Shown here: piece after piece, positions 32,947-45,787 of the stretch
Numbering within the stretch: the stretch's first letter is position 1
Layout: every line of letters starts with the position of its first letter
Source of the DNA: Pedococcus bigeumensis
GTDB lineage: Bacteria > Actinomycetota > Actinomycetes > Actinomycetales > Dermatophilaceae
Direction of reading: 5' to 3'
Assembly: GCF_006438965.1 (NCBI RefSeq)
Contig: NZ_RCZM01000001.1
Span: forward strand, 931,097 to 995,096
Length of the DNA: 64,000 nucleotides
Made by a program: the position numbers and the translations under genes
Notes under the pieces: model-generated
What the model was told of the DNA's origin: nothing
What the model saw: the letters and a program-made list of their open reading frames with translations, nothing else
Databases searched by the model: none

Positions 32947-33695
32947 GCTACGACGCCAAGTTCAAGGTGTGGCGGGGCGATGCCGACGGCGGCACCCTCG
33001 AGGACTACACGGTCGAGGTGAACGAGGGCGAGGTCGTCCTCGACATCATCCACCGGCTCCAGGCCACCCAGACGCCCGACCTCGCGGTCCGGTGGAACTG
33101 CAAGGCCGGCAAGTGCGGGTCGTGCAGCGCCGAGATCAACGGCAAGCCGCGGCTGCTCTGCATGACCCGGATGAGCACCTTCACCGAGGAGCAGACCATC
33201 ACGGTCACGCCGCTGCGCACCTTCCCCGTCATGCGCGACCTGGTCACCGACGTGTCCTTCAACTACCAGAAGGCGCGCGAGGTGCAGGCGTTCTCCCCGC
33301 CGGCAGACCTGCAGCCCGGCGAGTACCGCATGCAGCAGGTCGACGTGGAGCGCAGCCAGGAGTTCCGCAAGTGCATCGAGTGCTTCCTGTGCCAGGACGT
33401 CTGCCACGTCGTGCGCGACCACGAGGACAACAAGCCTGCCTTCGCGGGACCGCGCTTCCTCATGCGGGTCGCCGAGCTCGACATGCACCCGCTCGACACC
33501 GCGGACCGACGTCCCGCGGCACGCGAGGAGCACGGCCTGGGGATGTGCAACATCACCAAGTGCTGCACCGAGGTCTGCCCCGAGCACATCAAGATCACCG
33601 ACAACGCGCTCATCCCGCTGAAGGAACGTGTCGTCGACCGTCACTACGATCCCGTCGTGTGGCTGGGCAACAAGATCCGTCGACGCGGCGCCTGA
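32943..33695 (+). CDS. sdhB: Succinate dehydrogenase/fumarate reductase iron-sulfur subunit
   Basis: 250 residues. An N-terminal plant-ferredoxin-like domain binds [2Fe-2S] through CKAGKCGSCSAEI and a later Cys (RLLCMTR); the C-terminal domain carries CIECFLCQDVC and CNITKCCTEVC for the [4Fe-4S] and [3Fe-4S] centres. It passes electrons from the flavoprotein to the membrane anchor. ATG 32943 overlaps the sdhA stop. Confidence 0.95.
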   Translation: MSYDAKFKVWRGDADGGTLEDYTVEVNEGEVVLDIIHRLQATQTPDLAVRWNCKAGKCGSCSAEINGKPRLLCMTRMSTFTEEQTITVTPLRTFPVMRDLVTDVSFNYQKAREVQAFSPPADLQPGEYRMQQVDVERSQEFRKCIECFLCQDVCHVVRDHEDNKPAFAGPRFLMRVAELDMHPLDTADRRPAAREEHGLGMCNITKCCTEVCPEHIKITDNALIPLKERVVDRHYDPVVWLGNKIRRRGA

Positions 33696-34306
33696 CCAGG
33701 GCGCTCTTCAGCGGCGACGTCCTCGACGTGGCCCCGGCGCTGCTGGGGGCGACGATCACCCATGCAGGGGTGACGGTGCGGCTCACCGAGGTCGAGGCGT
33801 ATGCCGGCACGAGCGACCCCGGGTCGCACGCCTTCCGTGGCCCCACCCCGCGCACCGAGGTGATGTTCGGTCCGGCCGGGCACCTCTACGTCTACTTCAC
33901 CTACGGCATGCACTGGTGCGCCAACATCGTCTGCGGCCCGACCGGTGCCGCCAGCGCGATCCTGCTGCGGGCCGGGGAGGTGGTGGGCGGCGATGACATC
34001 GCTGCGGCCCGTCGCCCGGGGATTGCCCGCCGCGACTGGGCGCGCGGCCCGGCCCGCCTGGCGACGACGCTCGCCCTGCGCGGTGAGCAGTCCGGTCTCG
34101 ACGCCTGTATGCCGGGTGGCGAGGTCACCTTCGCCCGTCCAGCCCGCCGGGTGGCCGAGCCCGTCATCCGGTCCGGCCCCCGTGTCGGGGTGTCGGGAGC
34201 AGGTGGTGACGCCGCCGCATACCCGTGGCGGTTCTGGCTCGAGGACGAGCCCACGGTGTCGGTGTACCGACCGGCAAAACCCCGTGCACGCAGGAACACC
34301 GCATAG
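33659..34306 (+). CDS. mpg: 3-methyladenine DNA glycosylase (AAG/MPG family)
   Basis: 215 residues; removes alkylated purines in base excision repair. LTRALFSGDVLDVAPALLGATI opens the fold, the catalytic Glu lies in TEVEAYAGTSDPGSHAFRG, then TPRTEVMFGPAGHLYVYFTYGMHWCANIV and RGPARLATTLALRGEQSG. The GTG at 33659 overlaps the sdhB 3' end by 37 nt; without it the first in-frame start would cut into the conserved domain. Same neighbour order (mpg then tyrS) as Rv1688-Rv1689. Confidence 0.9.
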   Translation: MAGQQDPSTRRLTRALFSGDVLDVAPALLGATITHAGVTVRLTEVEAYAGTSDPGSHAFRGPTPRTEVMFGPAGHLYVYFTYGMHWCANIVCGPTGAASAILLRAGEVVGGDDIAAARRPGIARRDWARGPARLATTLALRGEQSGLDACMPGGEVTFARPARRVAEPVIRSGPRVGVSGAGGDAAAYPWRFWLEDEPTVSVYRPAKPRARRNTA

Positions 34307-34320
34307 GGCAGGCTGTGCTC

Positions 34321-34336
34321 GTGCCGCGCGCGCGGC
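34321..34336 (+). promoter_or_regulatory. Perfect 16-bp palindrome before tyrS
   Basis: GTGCCGCGCGCGGCAC, followed closely by GTCGTGCGAC which can also fold. It lies 30 nt before the tyrS GTG, just after CAGGCT, a possible -10 box. It may be a 5'-UTR hairpin or an operator. Confidence 0.4.
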
Positions 34337-34366
34337 ACGTCGTGCGACGTGAAGGAGCAACCGACC

Positions 34367-35632
34367 GTGAGCAGCAACATCCTCGACGAGCTGCAGTGGC
34401 GAGGACTGGTGGCCCAGACCACCGACGAGTCCGCGCTGCGCCAGGCACTCGCCGACGGGCCGATCACGGCGTACTGCGGGTTCGACCCGACTGCCCCGTC
34501 ATTGCACTTCGGCAACCTCGTGCAGCTGGTCGTCATGCGTCACCTGCAGCGAGCGGGTCACCGCGTCATCTGTCTCGTCGGCGGCTCGACCGGGCTGATC
34601 GGTGACCCACGACCGTCGTCGGAGCGGGTCCTCAAGACCAAGGAGCAGACGGCCGAGTGGGTGGCCAACATCCGCCGCCAGGTGGAGCCTTTCCTCGACT
34701 CCGGTGGGGACAACCCAGCGGTGTTCGTCAACAACCTCGACTGGACCGCGCCGCTGTCCGCCCTGGACTTCCTGCGCGACATCGGCAAGCACTTCCGGGT
34801 GAACCAGATGGTCAAGAAGGACGCGGTCGCCGCGCGTCTGAACAGTGACGAGGGGATCTCGTACACCGAGTTCAGCTACCAGATCCTCCAGGGGCTGGAC
34901 TACCTCCAGCTCTACCGCGACTACGGCTGCACGCTGCAGACCGGTGGGCAGGACCAGTGGGGCAACCTCACCGCTGGGTCGGACCTGATCCACCGGGTGG
35001 AGGGGAAGTCGGTCCACCTGCTCACGACCCCGCTGCTGACGGACGCGGCCGGCACCAAGTTCGGCAAGAGCGAGGGCAACGCGATCTGGCTCTCGCCCGA
35101 CATGACCAGTCCGTACGCCTTCTACCAGTACTGGATCAACACCGAGGACGCCTCGGTGGTCAAGCTGCTCAAGGTCTTCACCGACCGCACCCCTGAGCAG
35201 ATCGGGGAGCTCGAGCAGTCCCTGGCCGAGAAGCCGTTCCTCCGGGAGGCGCAGAAGGCGCTGGCCGCCGATGTCACCACACTGGTCCACGGCGCTGAGG
35301 CGACCGCGGCCGTGCAGGCGGCGTCCGAGGCGCTGTTCGGCAAGGGCGATGTCTCGGCGCTGGACGAGCGGACGCTCGCCGACGCCACCGGTGAGCTGCC
35401 CGGGGGAGAGGTGGCGGTGGGGATGTCGGTGACCGACGCGCTCGTGGCCGTCGGCCTGGTCGACTCACGCAATGCCGCCCGTCGGGCGATCGGGGACGGC
35501 GGGGCGTCCCTCAACAACGTCAAGCTGACCGACCCCGAGCACCAGCTGGAGGCCGCCGACTTCCTGCATGGTCGGGTCGCCTTGCTGCGCCGCGGGCGCA
35601 AGTCACTGGCCGCGGGGCGCCTCGCGCAGTGA
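34367..35632 (+). CDS. tyrS: Tyrosyl-tRNA synthetase
   Basis: 421 residues; class I synthetase charging tRNA-Tyr. YCGFDPTAPSLHFGNL carries the HIGH-type motif (HFGN), LVGGSTGLIGDPR and TGGQDQWGNLTAGSDLI build the tyrosine pocket, KFGKSEGNAIWL is the KMSKS loop, and a C-terminal S4 RNA-binding domain (SVTDALVAVGLVDSRNAARRAI) follows. GTG 34367 is chosen since AAGGAG lies at correct spacing; an in-frame GTG at 34349 would put that SD inside the gene. Confidence 0.96.
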   Translation: MSSNILDELQWRGLVAQTTDESALRQALADGPITAYCGFDPTAPSLHFGNLVQLVVMRHLQRAGHRVICLVGGSTGLIGDPRPSSERVLKTKEQTAEWVANIRRQVEPFLDSGGDNPAVFVNNLDWTAPLSALDFLRDIGKHFRVNQMVKKDAVAARLNSDEGISYTEFSYQILQGLDYLQLYRDYGCTLQTGGQDQWGNLTAGSDLIHRVEGKSVHLLTTPLLTDAAGTKFGKSEGNAIWLSPDMTSPYAFYQYWINTEDASVVKLLKVFTDRTPEQIGELEQSLAEKPFLREAQKALAADVTTLVHGAEATAAVQAASEALFGKGDVSALDERTLADATGELPGGEVAVGMSVTDALVAVGLVDSRNAARRAIGDGGASLNNVKLTDPEHQLEAADFLHGRVALLRRGRKSLAAGRLAQ

Positions 35633-35794
35633 CGTCTCGGCGCCTCGGGCGCTGTGGTCCGCAGGCCGCTGACCAGCGGATTTGTGTTTTGCAGCAGGCC
35701 CCGTCTAATGTTCTCGACGTCAGCCCGACAGGGAGGAACGGACACCACCGCGGAGAACGAAAGTTCGCGCGAAGTAGGCCGGTCCCGGGGCAGA

Positions 35795-35980
35795 CCCCAC
35801 CGAACAGCAACTGGGAAACCAGGACGTTTCGGAGCGCCCGCAAGGGTGGTCAGGAGCGGGCCGAGAGGCTGCTACAGTGGGCGCCCCACCGAAAAGCAAC
35901 CGGTACGCCGGTGTGCCTCTGATAGCCCAACAGGGCGGTTCGGAAGCAGGTCGAGAGACTGCTACAGTGGGACACCTCGC
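35795..35980 (+). repeat. Tandem ~90-bp promoter-containing repeats upstream of rrs
   Basis: The stretch around TCGAGAGACTGCTACAGTGG (35950-35970) matches CCGAGAGGCTGCTACAGTGG (35860-35880), offset 90 bp. CCCCACCGAACAGCAAC (35795) and CCCCACCGAAAAGCAAC (35884) match at offset 89. A third, degraded unit lies upstream without TACAGT. TACAGT fits TAnnnT, so these are probably duplicated rRNA promoters. Confidence 0.65.
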
Positions 35981-36030
35981 GGAGAGCCAAGCGCGCTCGA
36001 TCCACCGCTTCCTGATGGAAGCGCAAGGAT

Positions 36031-36059
36031 TTGACGCCCAAGAGCGAAGCGAGTAACTT
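36031..36059 (+). promoter_or_regulatory. Proximal rrn promoter
   Basis: TTGACG (36031-36036), a 17-bp spacer and TAACTT (36054-36059). It is the best sigma-70-type match in the window; transcription would begin near 36066, about 260 nt before mature 16S. Confidence 0.7.
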
Positions 36060-36127
36060 TGAAGGGTTGCCCCGAACACAGACCGAAAGGTCCGTCGATG
36101 GTGCGCGTCCGAACCTTGAGAACTCAA

Positions 36128-36147
36128 CAGCGTGTCAAAAATCGATG
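36128..36147 (+). other. 5' arm of the 16S processing stem
   Basis: CAGCGTGTCAAAAATCGATG pairs with CATCGATTATTTGGCGCTG in the spacer at 37934-37952 (8 bp, an internal loop, then 5 bp). The pair would loop out 16S rRNA for RNase III cleavage. Confidence 0.6.
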
Positions 36148-36300
36148 CCAATTACCTCGTCTCGAGGTGGCAGCGAACCAGGCCAAAGGTCTGGGGATGC
36201 AGTCACGTCGAACGAAAATCCTTTGGTTGACAATGAATTTCTAGCAATAGCTAGTTGTTCTTGCTCAGTCAGTGAAACAACCCTTCTTGGGTAGAAGTTT

Positions 36301-36318
36301 CGTGGTCTTCGGACCACG
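36301..36318 (+). other. UUCG-capped hairpin just before 16S
   Basis: CGTGGTC-TTCG-GACCACG, a perfect 7-bp stem with a stable tetraloop, ending 9 nt before the 16S 5' end. Probably part of leader folding or 5' maturation. Confidence 0.6.
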
Positions 36319-36327
36319 AGCTAAACA

Positions 36328-41310
<4,983 letters not shown>

Positions 41311-41320
<10 letters not shown>

Positions 41321-41342
41321 AAGATGCTACGCGTCCACTGTG
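41311..41342 (+). other. 3' arm of the 23S processing stem
   Basis: Reverse complement of 38181-38213 apart from two small bulges; separates mature 23S from the 5S precursor. Confidence 0.85.
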
Positions 41343-41345
41343 TGG

Positions 41346-41366
41346 TTCCCGAGATACGGTCGGGAA
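41346..41366 (+). other. Spacer hairpin between 23S and 5S
   Basis: TTCCCGA-GATACGG-TCGGGAA, a 7-bp stem, flanked by GTGG/CCAC that may extend it. Likely a folding or processing element of the 23S-5S spacer. Confidence 0.5.
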
Positions 41367-41396
41367 ACAAAACCACTGATTGATATCTCCATAGAG

Positions 41397-41515
41397 TTTC
41401 GGCTGTCATAGCGAAGGGGAAACGCCCGGCTCCATTCCGAACCCGGAAGCTAAGCCCTTCAGCGCCGATGGTACTGCACTGGTGACGGTGTGGGAGAGTA
41501 GGACGCAGCCGGACA
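41397..41515 (+). rRNA. rrf: 5S ribosomal RNA
   Basis: About 119 nt. TCGGCTGTCATAGCGAAGGG at the 5' side pairs with GACGCAGCCGGAC at the 3' end (closing helix); CCATTCCGAACCCGGAAGCT and AGCGCCGATGGTACTG are the loop B/C and loop E signatures. Ends accurate to a few bases. Confidence 0.95.
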
Positions 41516-41522
41516 TACTTTC

Positions 41523-41554
41523 AAAAGGGCCATCCCACTCGGGATGGCCCTTTT
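41523..41554 (+). terminator. Rho-independent terminator of the rrn operon
   Basis: Perfect 14-bp stem AAAAGGGCCATCCC / GGGATGGCCCTTTT with loop ACTC and a T-run as the end of the stem, 8 nt after 5S. Confidence 0.92.
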
Positions 41555-41616
41555 GGCATTCCCCGGGACAAGTTCGCCCCCGGTGGGCGGTGCTGTCCCG
41601 GGAAGACCGCAGTCCG

Positions 41617-41622
41617 TAGACT
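41617..41622 (+). promoter_or_regulatory. Probable -10 box for the TPR-protein gene
   Basis: TAGACT, identical to the hisD and pheS hexamers, 33 bp before GTG 41656. A GAGGAG Shine-Dalgarno lies between. Confidence 0.5.
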
Positions 41623-41655
41623 GCGACCGAATACCTGCACAGCGAGGAGCAGAAC

Positions 41656-42729
41656 GTGCCCGAGAACCAGTCAGGCCGAGGTGGCCAGGACCGTCGTCCC
41701 CCGTCGGGTGGTGGTGGTCGCCCCTCCGGCGGAGCCGGTGGACGTGGTGGGTCCTCGGGCCCACGCCGTGACGGCCCCAGCTCGTCGCGCGGAGAAGGCT
41801 CCTCGCGTGGCGGTTCCGGAGGTCGCCCTAGTGGTGACCGGGGTGACCGGGGTGACCGGGGTGGCCACGCGCCTCGCGGCGGTTCCGCGTCGCGCGGCGA
41901 CCGTCGGGACACCGGCGCGTTCGACACCGGTGAGCGCGGCGGCCCGCGGCTGGCGCCGAAGAAGCCCAAGCTCCCGGAGCCGCGGATCGCGGACGGCGTG
42001 ACCGGCAAGGAGCTGGACCGCTCGGTCCACCAGCAGCTGCGCACCCTGAGCAAGGAGAACGCCGAAGGCGTTGCCCAGCACCTGGTCATGGCGGCCGCGC
42101 TCCTCGAGGTCGACGACCTCGAGAGTGCCGAGGCCCATGCCGAGACGGCGGTACGCCGGGCCGGGCGAGTACCTGCGGCCCGCGAGGCCCTGGGCCTGGT
42201 GGCTTACCGCAAGGGCGAGTGGGCCCGCGCGCTCAGCGAGTTCCGCACGGCCCGCCGGCTCAGCGGTTCCTCCCACATGCTCGCGCTCATGGTCGACTGC
42301 GAACGCGGTCTGGGCCGTCCCGAGCGCGCGCTCGAGCTCGCGATGTCCCCGGAGGCCAAGACCCTGGCCACCGAGGACCGGGTGGAGCTGGCGATCGTCA
42401 TCTCCGGTATCCGTCGAGACCTCGGACAGCTCGAGGCGGCCCAGCTGGCCCTCGAGATCCCCCAGCTCAAGGCGGCTCGGAAGCCATGGACCGCCCGGCT
42501 GTCCTATGCCTATGCCGAGACTCTCCTGGCTGTCGGGCGCGACGACGACGCTCGTGAGTGGTTTGCCCGCGCCGCCGACGCCGACGACGAGCTGGAGACC
42601 GACGCGGCAGAGCGACTCGCCGAGCTTGACGGGGTCATCCTGACCGACCTGCTCGAGGGCGAAGAGGACGACGACGCGGACGACTCAGCGTCCCCTCGAG
42701 GAGAGGCTCCGGGCGGGGAAGCCCGCTGA
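41656..42729 (+). CDS. TPR-like protein with disordered Arg/Gly-rich N-terminus
   Basis: 357 residues. Residues ~1-95 are Gly/Arg/Ser/Pro-rich (GGGGRPSGGAGGRGGSSG) and include a GDRGDRGDRG run from 9-bp tandem repeats. Residues ~115-330 form paired helices of tetratricopeptide type (LVMAAALLEVDDLESAEAHAETAVRRAGRVPAAREALGLVAYRKGEWARAL in repeated phase), and the C-terminus is acidic. It holds the place of Rv1691 before the HAD gene. TPRs bind other proteins; the RGG-like part could bind RNA, but the function is unknown. GTG 41656 has AGGAG upstream. The HAD gene begins one base after its stop. Confidence 0.8.
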   Translation: MPENQSGRGGQDRRPPSGGGGRPSGGAGGRGGSSGPRRDGPSSSRGEGSSRGGSGGRPSGDRGDRGDRGGHAPRGGSASRGDRRDTGAFDTGERGGPRLAPKKPKLPEPRIADGVTGKELDRSVHQQLRTLSKENAEGVAQHLVMAAALLEVDDLESAEAHAETAVRRAGRVPAAREALGLVAYRKGEWARALSEFRTARRLSGSSHMLALMVDCERGLGRPERALELAMSPEAKTLATEDRVELAIVISGIRRDLGQLEAAQLALEIPQLKAARKPWTARLSYAYAETLLAVGRDDDAREWFARAADADDELETDAAERLAELDGVILTDLLEGEEDDDADDSASPRGEAPGGEAR

Positions 42730-42730
42730 G

Positions 42731-43744
42731 GTGACGGGTCTGATCGAGCAGTACTCGGCCGTGGTCTGTGACCTCGATGGGGTGGTCTACCGCGGACCGG
42801 AGGCGGTCGAGCATGCGGTCGCAGCCCTGACCGCCCTCACCGTGCCCATCGTGTTCGCCACCAACAACGCATCGCGCCCACCCGGGGAGGTCGCGGCACA
42901 CCTGACCGACCTGGGCCTGCACGTGACCGGTCGCGATGTCGCGACCAGCTCGCAGGCGGGTGCGGTCGCGTTGTCGGGTCTGCTGCCTGCCGGAGCCACC
43001 ATCCTCGCGGTCGGTGGGATCGGGGTGCGCGAGGCGCTGCAGCACCACGGCTTCACCGTCGTGACGCCGCAACAGGCGCGCGAGGATCCAGACGTCGACG
43101 TGGCCGGCGTGCTCCAGGGCTACGGCCTGTCGGTGACCGCCTCAGACCTCGCGGAGACGGCGTATGCCGTGACCGCGGGGGCGGTGTGGGTGGCGACCAA
43201 CACCGACGTCACCCTGCCGACCCACCGGGGTACGGCGCCGGGCAACGGCACGCTCGTCACGGCGGTCCAGCTGGCCACCGGTCGCGACCCGCTCGTGGTC
43301 GGCAAGCCGCACGCGCCGTTGTACGCGCTCTGTGCGCAACGGCTCGGCCGCGAACCCGCTCAGGTCCTGGCGGTGGGGGACCGCCTGGACACCGACATCG
43401 CCGGGGCCGTAGCAGCGGGGATGGACTCGGTCCTCGTGCTGACGGGTGTCGACTCGGTGACCAGCCTGGCGACGGCGCCGCCTGCTCGCCGTCCCACCTA
43501 CCTGCTCCAGGACCTCCGAGCGCTGTCCGAGTCCTACGTGGCCACCGAAGCCGACGAGGGCTGGTGGGTCTGCGGTGGCGAGCGTCGTCGCGTCGTCGAC
43601 GGCGCGTGGGACGTGGCGACCACGGGTAGCCCGATCGAGACTGCCCGAGCCGGAATCGCGGCCCTGCACGAGGCACTGGACCGCGACCGGCTCGATCCCG
43701 ATGCGGTCGGCAGACTCGTTCCGGAGATCGATGCGTGGCAGTAG
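42731..43744 (+). CDS. HAD-IIA hydrolase, probable glycerol-3-phosphate phosphatase
   Basis: 337 residues. Nucleophile motif VVCDLDGVVYRGPEAV, motif II in FATNNASRPP, lysine motif GKPHAPLYALCAQRLG, and motif III/IV VGDRLDTDIAGAVAAGMDSVLVLTG show an intact HAD phosphatase with the large C2a cap of the NagD/PGP group. The Rv1692 counterpart at the same position dephosphorylates glycerol 3-phosphate. The last ~70 residues (EGWWVCGGERRRVVDGAWDV) form an added C-terminal part common in actinobacterial members. GTG 42731 is the start. Confidence 0.88.
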   Translation: MTGLIEQYSAVVCDLDGVVYRGPEAVEHAVAALTALTVPIVFATNNASRPPGEVAAHLTDLGLHVTGRDVATSSQAGAVALSGLLPAGATILAVGGIGVREALQHHGFTVVTPQQAREDPDVDVAGVLQGYGLSVTASDLAETAYAVTAGAVWVATNTDVTLPTHRGTAPGNGTLVTAVQLATGRDPLVVGKPHAPLYALCAQRLGREPAQVLAVGDRLDTDIAGAVAAGMDSVLVLTGVDSVTSLATAPPARRPTYLLQDLRALSESYVATEADEGWWVCGGERRRVVDGAWDVATTGSPIETARAGIAALHEALDRDRLDPDAVGRLVPEIDAWQ

Positions 43745-43793
43745 CGTGAGGGTCGCGAGCGACACCCCGCCGCTTCCACCGAGGAGGACCACC

Positions 43794-44597
43794 GTGGCTT
43801 TCGAATCCGTGCGCAGTTACGTGCAGCTCGCTAGCGGGCTTGGCGAGATGACCAAGGCCAGGGCGATGGACGCGGCCCAGGGTCTGCTGGCGCTGCCCGG
43901 GGCCGACGAGGTCACCCGACGTGCGGTGCAGGCGTCGACCCTTGCTGACCAGCTGCTCGAGGCTGCCCGTGCGAACCGGGCCAACCTGCTCACCCTGATC
44001 CAAGGGGAGGTCGAGTCGGCCCTGAAGAAGGCCGACGTGGCCCGCGTCGCCGACGTGGATGCCGCCCGGATCGCGCTGACGGCCGTCACGAAGGAGATCG
44101 CTGACCTGCGCGCGATGCTCGTCGCCACCGGCGCGTCAGCCGTCGCCGGAGCGTCCCGCAGCCCGCTCGCCCGGACGGTCGGCGTCTCTGGCGCGGTGAC
44201 CACGGCGCACCGGGCGCCGGCACCGGCCGTCGAGCCCAGCCCGACAGCAACGCCCGCGACCAGCTCCACCGTGAAGCGGGCCGCGCCGGCCAAGCGGGGA
44301 AGCGCGAAGAAGGCTGCGCCGGCCGCGAAGACGACGGCGAAGAAGACTGCGCCGGCCAAGAGGGCGACGGCGAAGAAGGCCGCGCCGGCCACCAAGGCGA
44401 CCTCAGCCAAGAAGGCGACCGCCAAAAAGGCAGCGCCGGCGAAGAAGGCAGCGCCCGCCAAAAAGGCAGCGCCGGCGAAGAAGGCAGCGCCCGCCAAAAA
44501 GGCAGCGCCCGCCAAAAAGGCAGCGCCGGCGAAGAAGGCTGCGCCGGCGAAGAGGGCGACGGCGAAGAAGACAACTGCGAAGAAGGCCTCGACGTGA
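43794..44597 (+). CDS. Protein with phasin-like helical N-domain and histone H1-like KKAAPAK tail
   Basis: 267 residues. Residues ~1-115 are helical (FESVRSYVQLASGLGEMTKARAMDAAQ, then LADQLLEAARANRANLLTLIQGEVESAL and a coiled coil IALTAVTKEIADLRAML). Residues ~165-267 are a Lys/Ala/Pro tail of repeated KKAAPAK units, like eukaryotic H1 or the tails of actinobacterial HU. This points to binding nucleic acid or another polyanion; the N-domain resembles phasins weakly. GTG 43794 has GAGGAGG at good spacing. Stop overlaps the acidic small gene. Confidence 0.75.
   Translation: MAFESVRSYVQLASGLGEMTKARAMDAAQGLLALPGADEVTRRAVQASTLADQLLEAARANRANLLTLIQGEVESALKKADVARVADVDAARIALTAVTKEIADLRAMLVATGASAVAGASRSPLARTVGVSGAVTTAHRAPAPAVEPSPTATPATSSTVKRAAPAKRGSAKKAAPAAKTTAKKTAPAKRATAKKAAPATKATSAKKATAKKAAPAKKAAPAKKAAPAKKAAPAKKAAPAKKAAPAKKAAPAKRATAKKTTAKKAST
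44424..44550 (+). repeat. Lys/Ala/Pro-coding tandem repeats (15-bp unit)
   Basis: About seven to eight near-identical units reading GCGCC(G/C)GC(G/C)AA(G/A)AAGGCA, coding KKAAPA. Two unit versions alternate (GCGCCGGCGAAGAAGGCA and GCGCCCGCCAAAAAGGCA), showing duplication of multi-unit blocks. Confidence 0.85.
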
Positions 44598-44920
44598 GTG
44601 ACGATTTCCCCGACGACACCGACGTCGCGGGTGCGGCCTCGGACCTTCCGTCCGACAGCGCGGGTGACGGTCTGGCTGCGGCCGCTGCCGGTGGCAACGC
44701 CGCGGCAGTCGCGCACGCGTCCCAGCACGAGAACCCGACCGACCGGGCCGAGTCCCTCGGCGCGGGTCTGGGCGACCACGCCACCGGCGACATCGTGATC
44801 GACTCGGCCCTGCAGGACCTGCAGAACGCGCCCCAGGACGACCTCGACGCCCAGATCGACGCAGGTCAGCGGGTGCAGCAGACCCTCCAGGCGCGGCTGT
44901 CCGACCTCGGCGGCGAGTGA
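44594..44920 (+). CDS. Small acidic protein, function unknown
   Basis: 108 residues, GTG start overlapping the preceding stop. Strongly acidic at the N-terminus (SDDFPDDTDVAGAASDLPSD), Ala-rich in the middle and helical at the end (DLDAQIDAGQRVQQTLQARLSDLG). It occupies the Rv1693 position before tlyA. Its opposite charge to the basic-tailed protein next door makes an interaction conceivable, but this is a guess. Stop overlaps tlyA (GTGA). Confidence 0.7.
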   Translation: MSDDFPDDTDVAGAASDLPSDSAGDGLAAAAAGGNAAAVAHASQHENPTDRAESLGAGLGDHATGDIVIDSALQDLQNAPQDDLDAQIDAGQRVQQTLQARLSDLGGE

Positions 44921-45723
44921 GCGACACGAGCCGGCTCGACCTCGAGCTCGTCCGGCGTGGGCTGGCCCGGTCCAGGGGGCACGCGCGTGGCCTGATCGAC
45001 GCCGGTGACGTCAGCATCGACGGCAAGCCTGCGGCCAAGCCGGCCACGCCGGTCGGCCACGGCGACCGCATCGAGGTGCGCGAGGCGGGGCCGCGGTGGG
45101 TGAGCCGCGCGGCATACAAGCTGGTGGGTGCCTTGGAGACCTTCGGACCGGACGGACTCACGGTGGCGGGCAAGCGGTGCCTCGACGTGGGCGCCTCGAC
45201 CGGCGGGTTCACCCAGGTGCTGCTGCACCACGACGCTGCGCACGTGGTCGCGCTCGACGTCGGGCACGGCCAGCTGGTGCCGGAGCTGGCCGACGACCCC
45301 CGGGTCACCGACCGGTCGCGCACCACCGTCCGTGGCCTCGCCGCCGCCGACATCGGGGGAGCAGTCGACCTGCTCGTCGCGGACCTCAGCTTCATCTCGC
45401 TGACCCTGGTGCTCGACACGTTCCGGGGGCTGCTGCTCGACTCCGGTGACGCCGTGGTGCTGGTCAAGCCGCAGTTCGAGGTCGGTCGCACCCGGTTGGG
45501 CAAGGGTGGCATCGTCCGCGCCTACGGTGACCGCGCCTGGGCCGTCACCGAGGTCGCCCGAGCGGGTGTCGCGGCCGGGCTGCATCCCCGAGCCCTGGCC
45601 AAGAGCCCGATCGAGGGCAGTGAGGGCAACGCCGAATACCTGTTGTGGCTGACCCCCCGCGACGCGCAGTCGCTGGGATGGGAGGCTCTGGTGAGGACCG
45701 CCGACGACGTGACAGCGCCATGA
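44917..45723 (+). CDS. tlyA: TlyA family rRNA 2'-O-methyltransferase
   Basis: 268 residues. An N-terminal S4 RNA-binding domain (LDLELVRRGLARSRGHARGLIDAGDVSIDG) is joined to an FtsJ/RrmJ-type methyltransferase: SRAAYKLVGALE (catalytic Lys), SAM motif CLDVGASTGGFTQVLL, VVALDVGHGQL, DLLVADLSFISLTLVL with the catalytic Asp, and VVLVKPQFEVGR with the second Lys. Mycobacterial TlyA methylates 16S and 23S rRNA and its loss gives capreomycin resistance. GTG start overlaps the previous stop. Confidence 0.94.
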   Translation: MSDTSRLDLELVRRGLARSRGHARGLIDAGDVSIDGKPAAKPATPVGHGDRIEVREAGPRWVSRAAYKLVGALETFGPDGLTVAGKRCLDVGASTGGFTQVLLHHDAAHVVALDVGHGQLVPELADDPRVTDRSRTTVRGLAAADIGGAVDLLVADLSFISLTLVLDTFRGLLLDSGDAVVLVKPQFEVGRTRLGKGGIVRAYGDRAWAVTEVARAGVAAGLHPRALAKSPIEGSEGNAEYLLWLTPRDAQSLGWEALVRTADDVTAP

Positions 45724-45787
45724 GCACCCTGAACGCCATGACGGATGCGCAGTTCCCGAAGGGACAGAACACCGTGGGGAGAACACC

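Larger units (their letters stand above)
35633..36327 (+). promoter_or_regulatory. rrn leader and promoter region, ~700 nt
   Basis: No protein gene. From 5' to 3': a weak promoter TTGTGT-N18-TAATGT (35682-35711), two ~90-bp repeats each carrying TACAGT (35873-35878, 35963-35968), a strong promoter TTGACG-N17-TAACTT (36031-36059), the CTTGAGAACTCAACAG element (36114-36129) that recurs before 23S and resembles actinobacterial boxA/leader motifs, the 5' arm of the 16S processing stem, an ACCC-TTCTT-GGGT hairpin and a UUCG-capped hairpin at 36301-36318. Confidence 0.7.

Noticed and set aside
36227-36260. TTGACA at 36227-36232 as another rrn promoter
   Set aside because: No TAnnnT hexamer at 16-19 bp; the area more likely belongs to leader RNA folding.
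44424-44550. Short regular repeats as a CRISPR array
   Set aside because: Repeats are contiguous 15-bp coding units without spacers.
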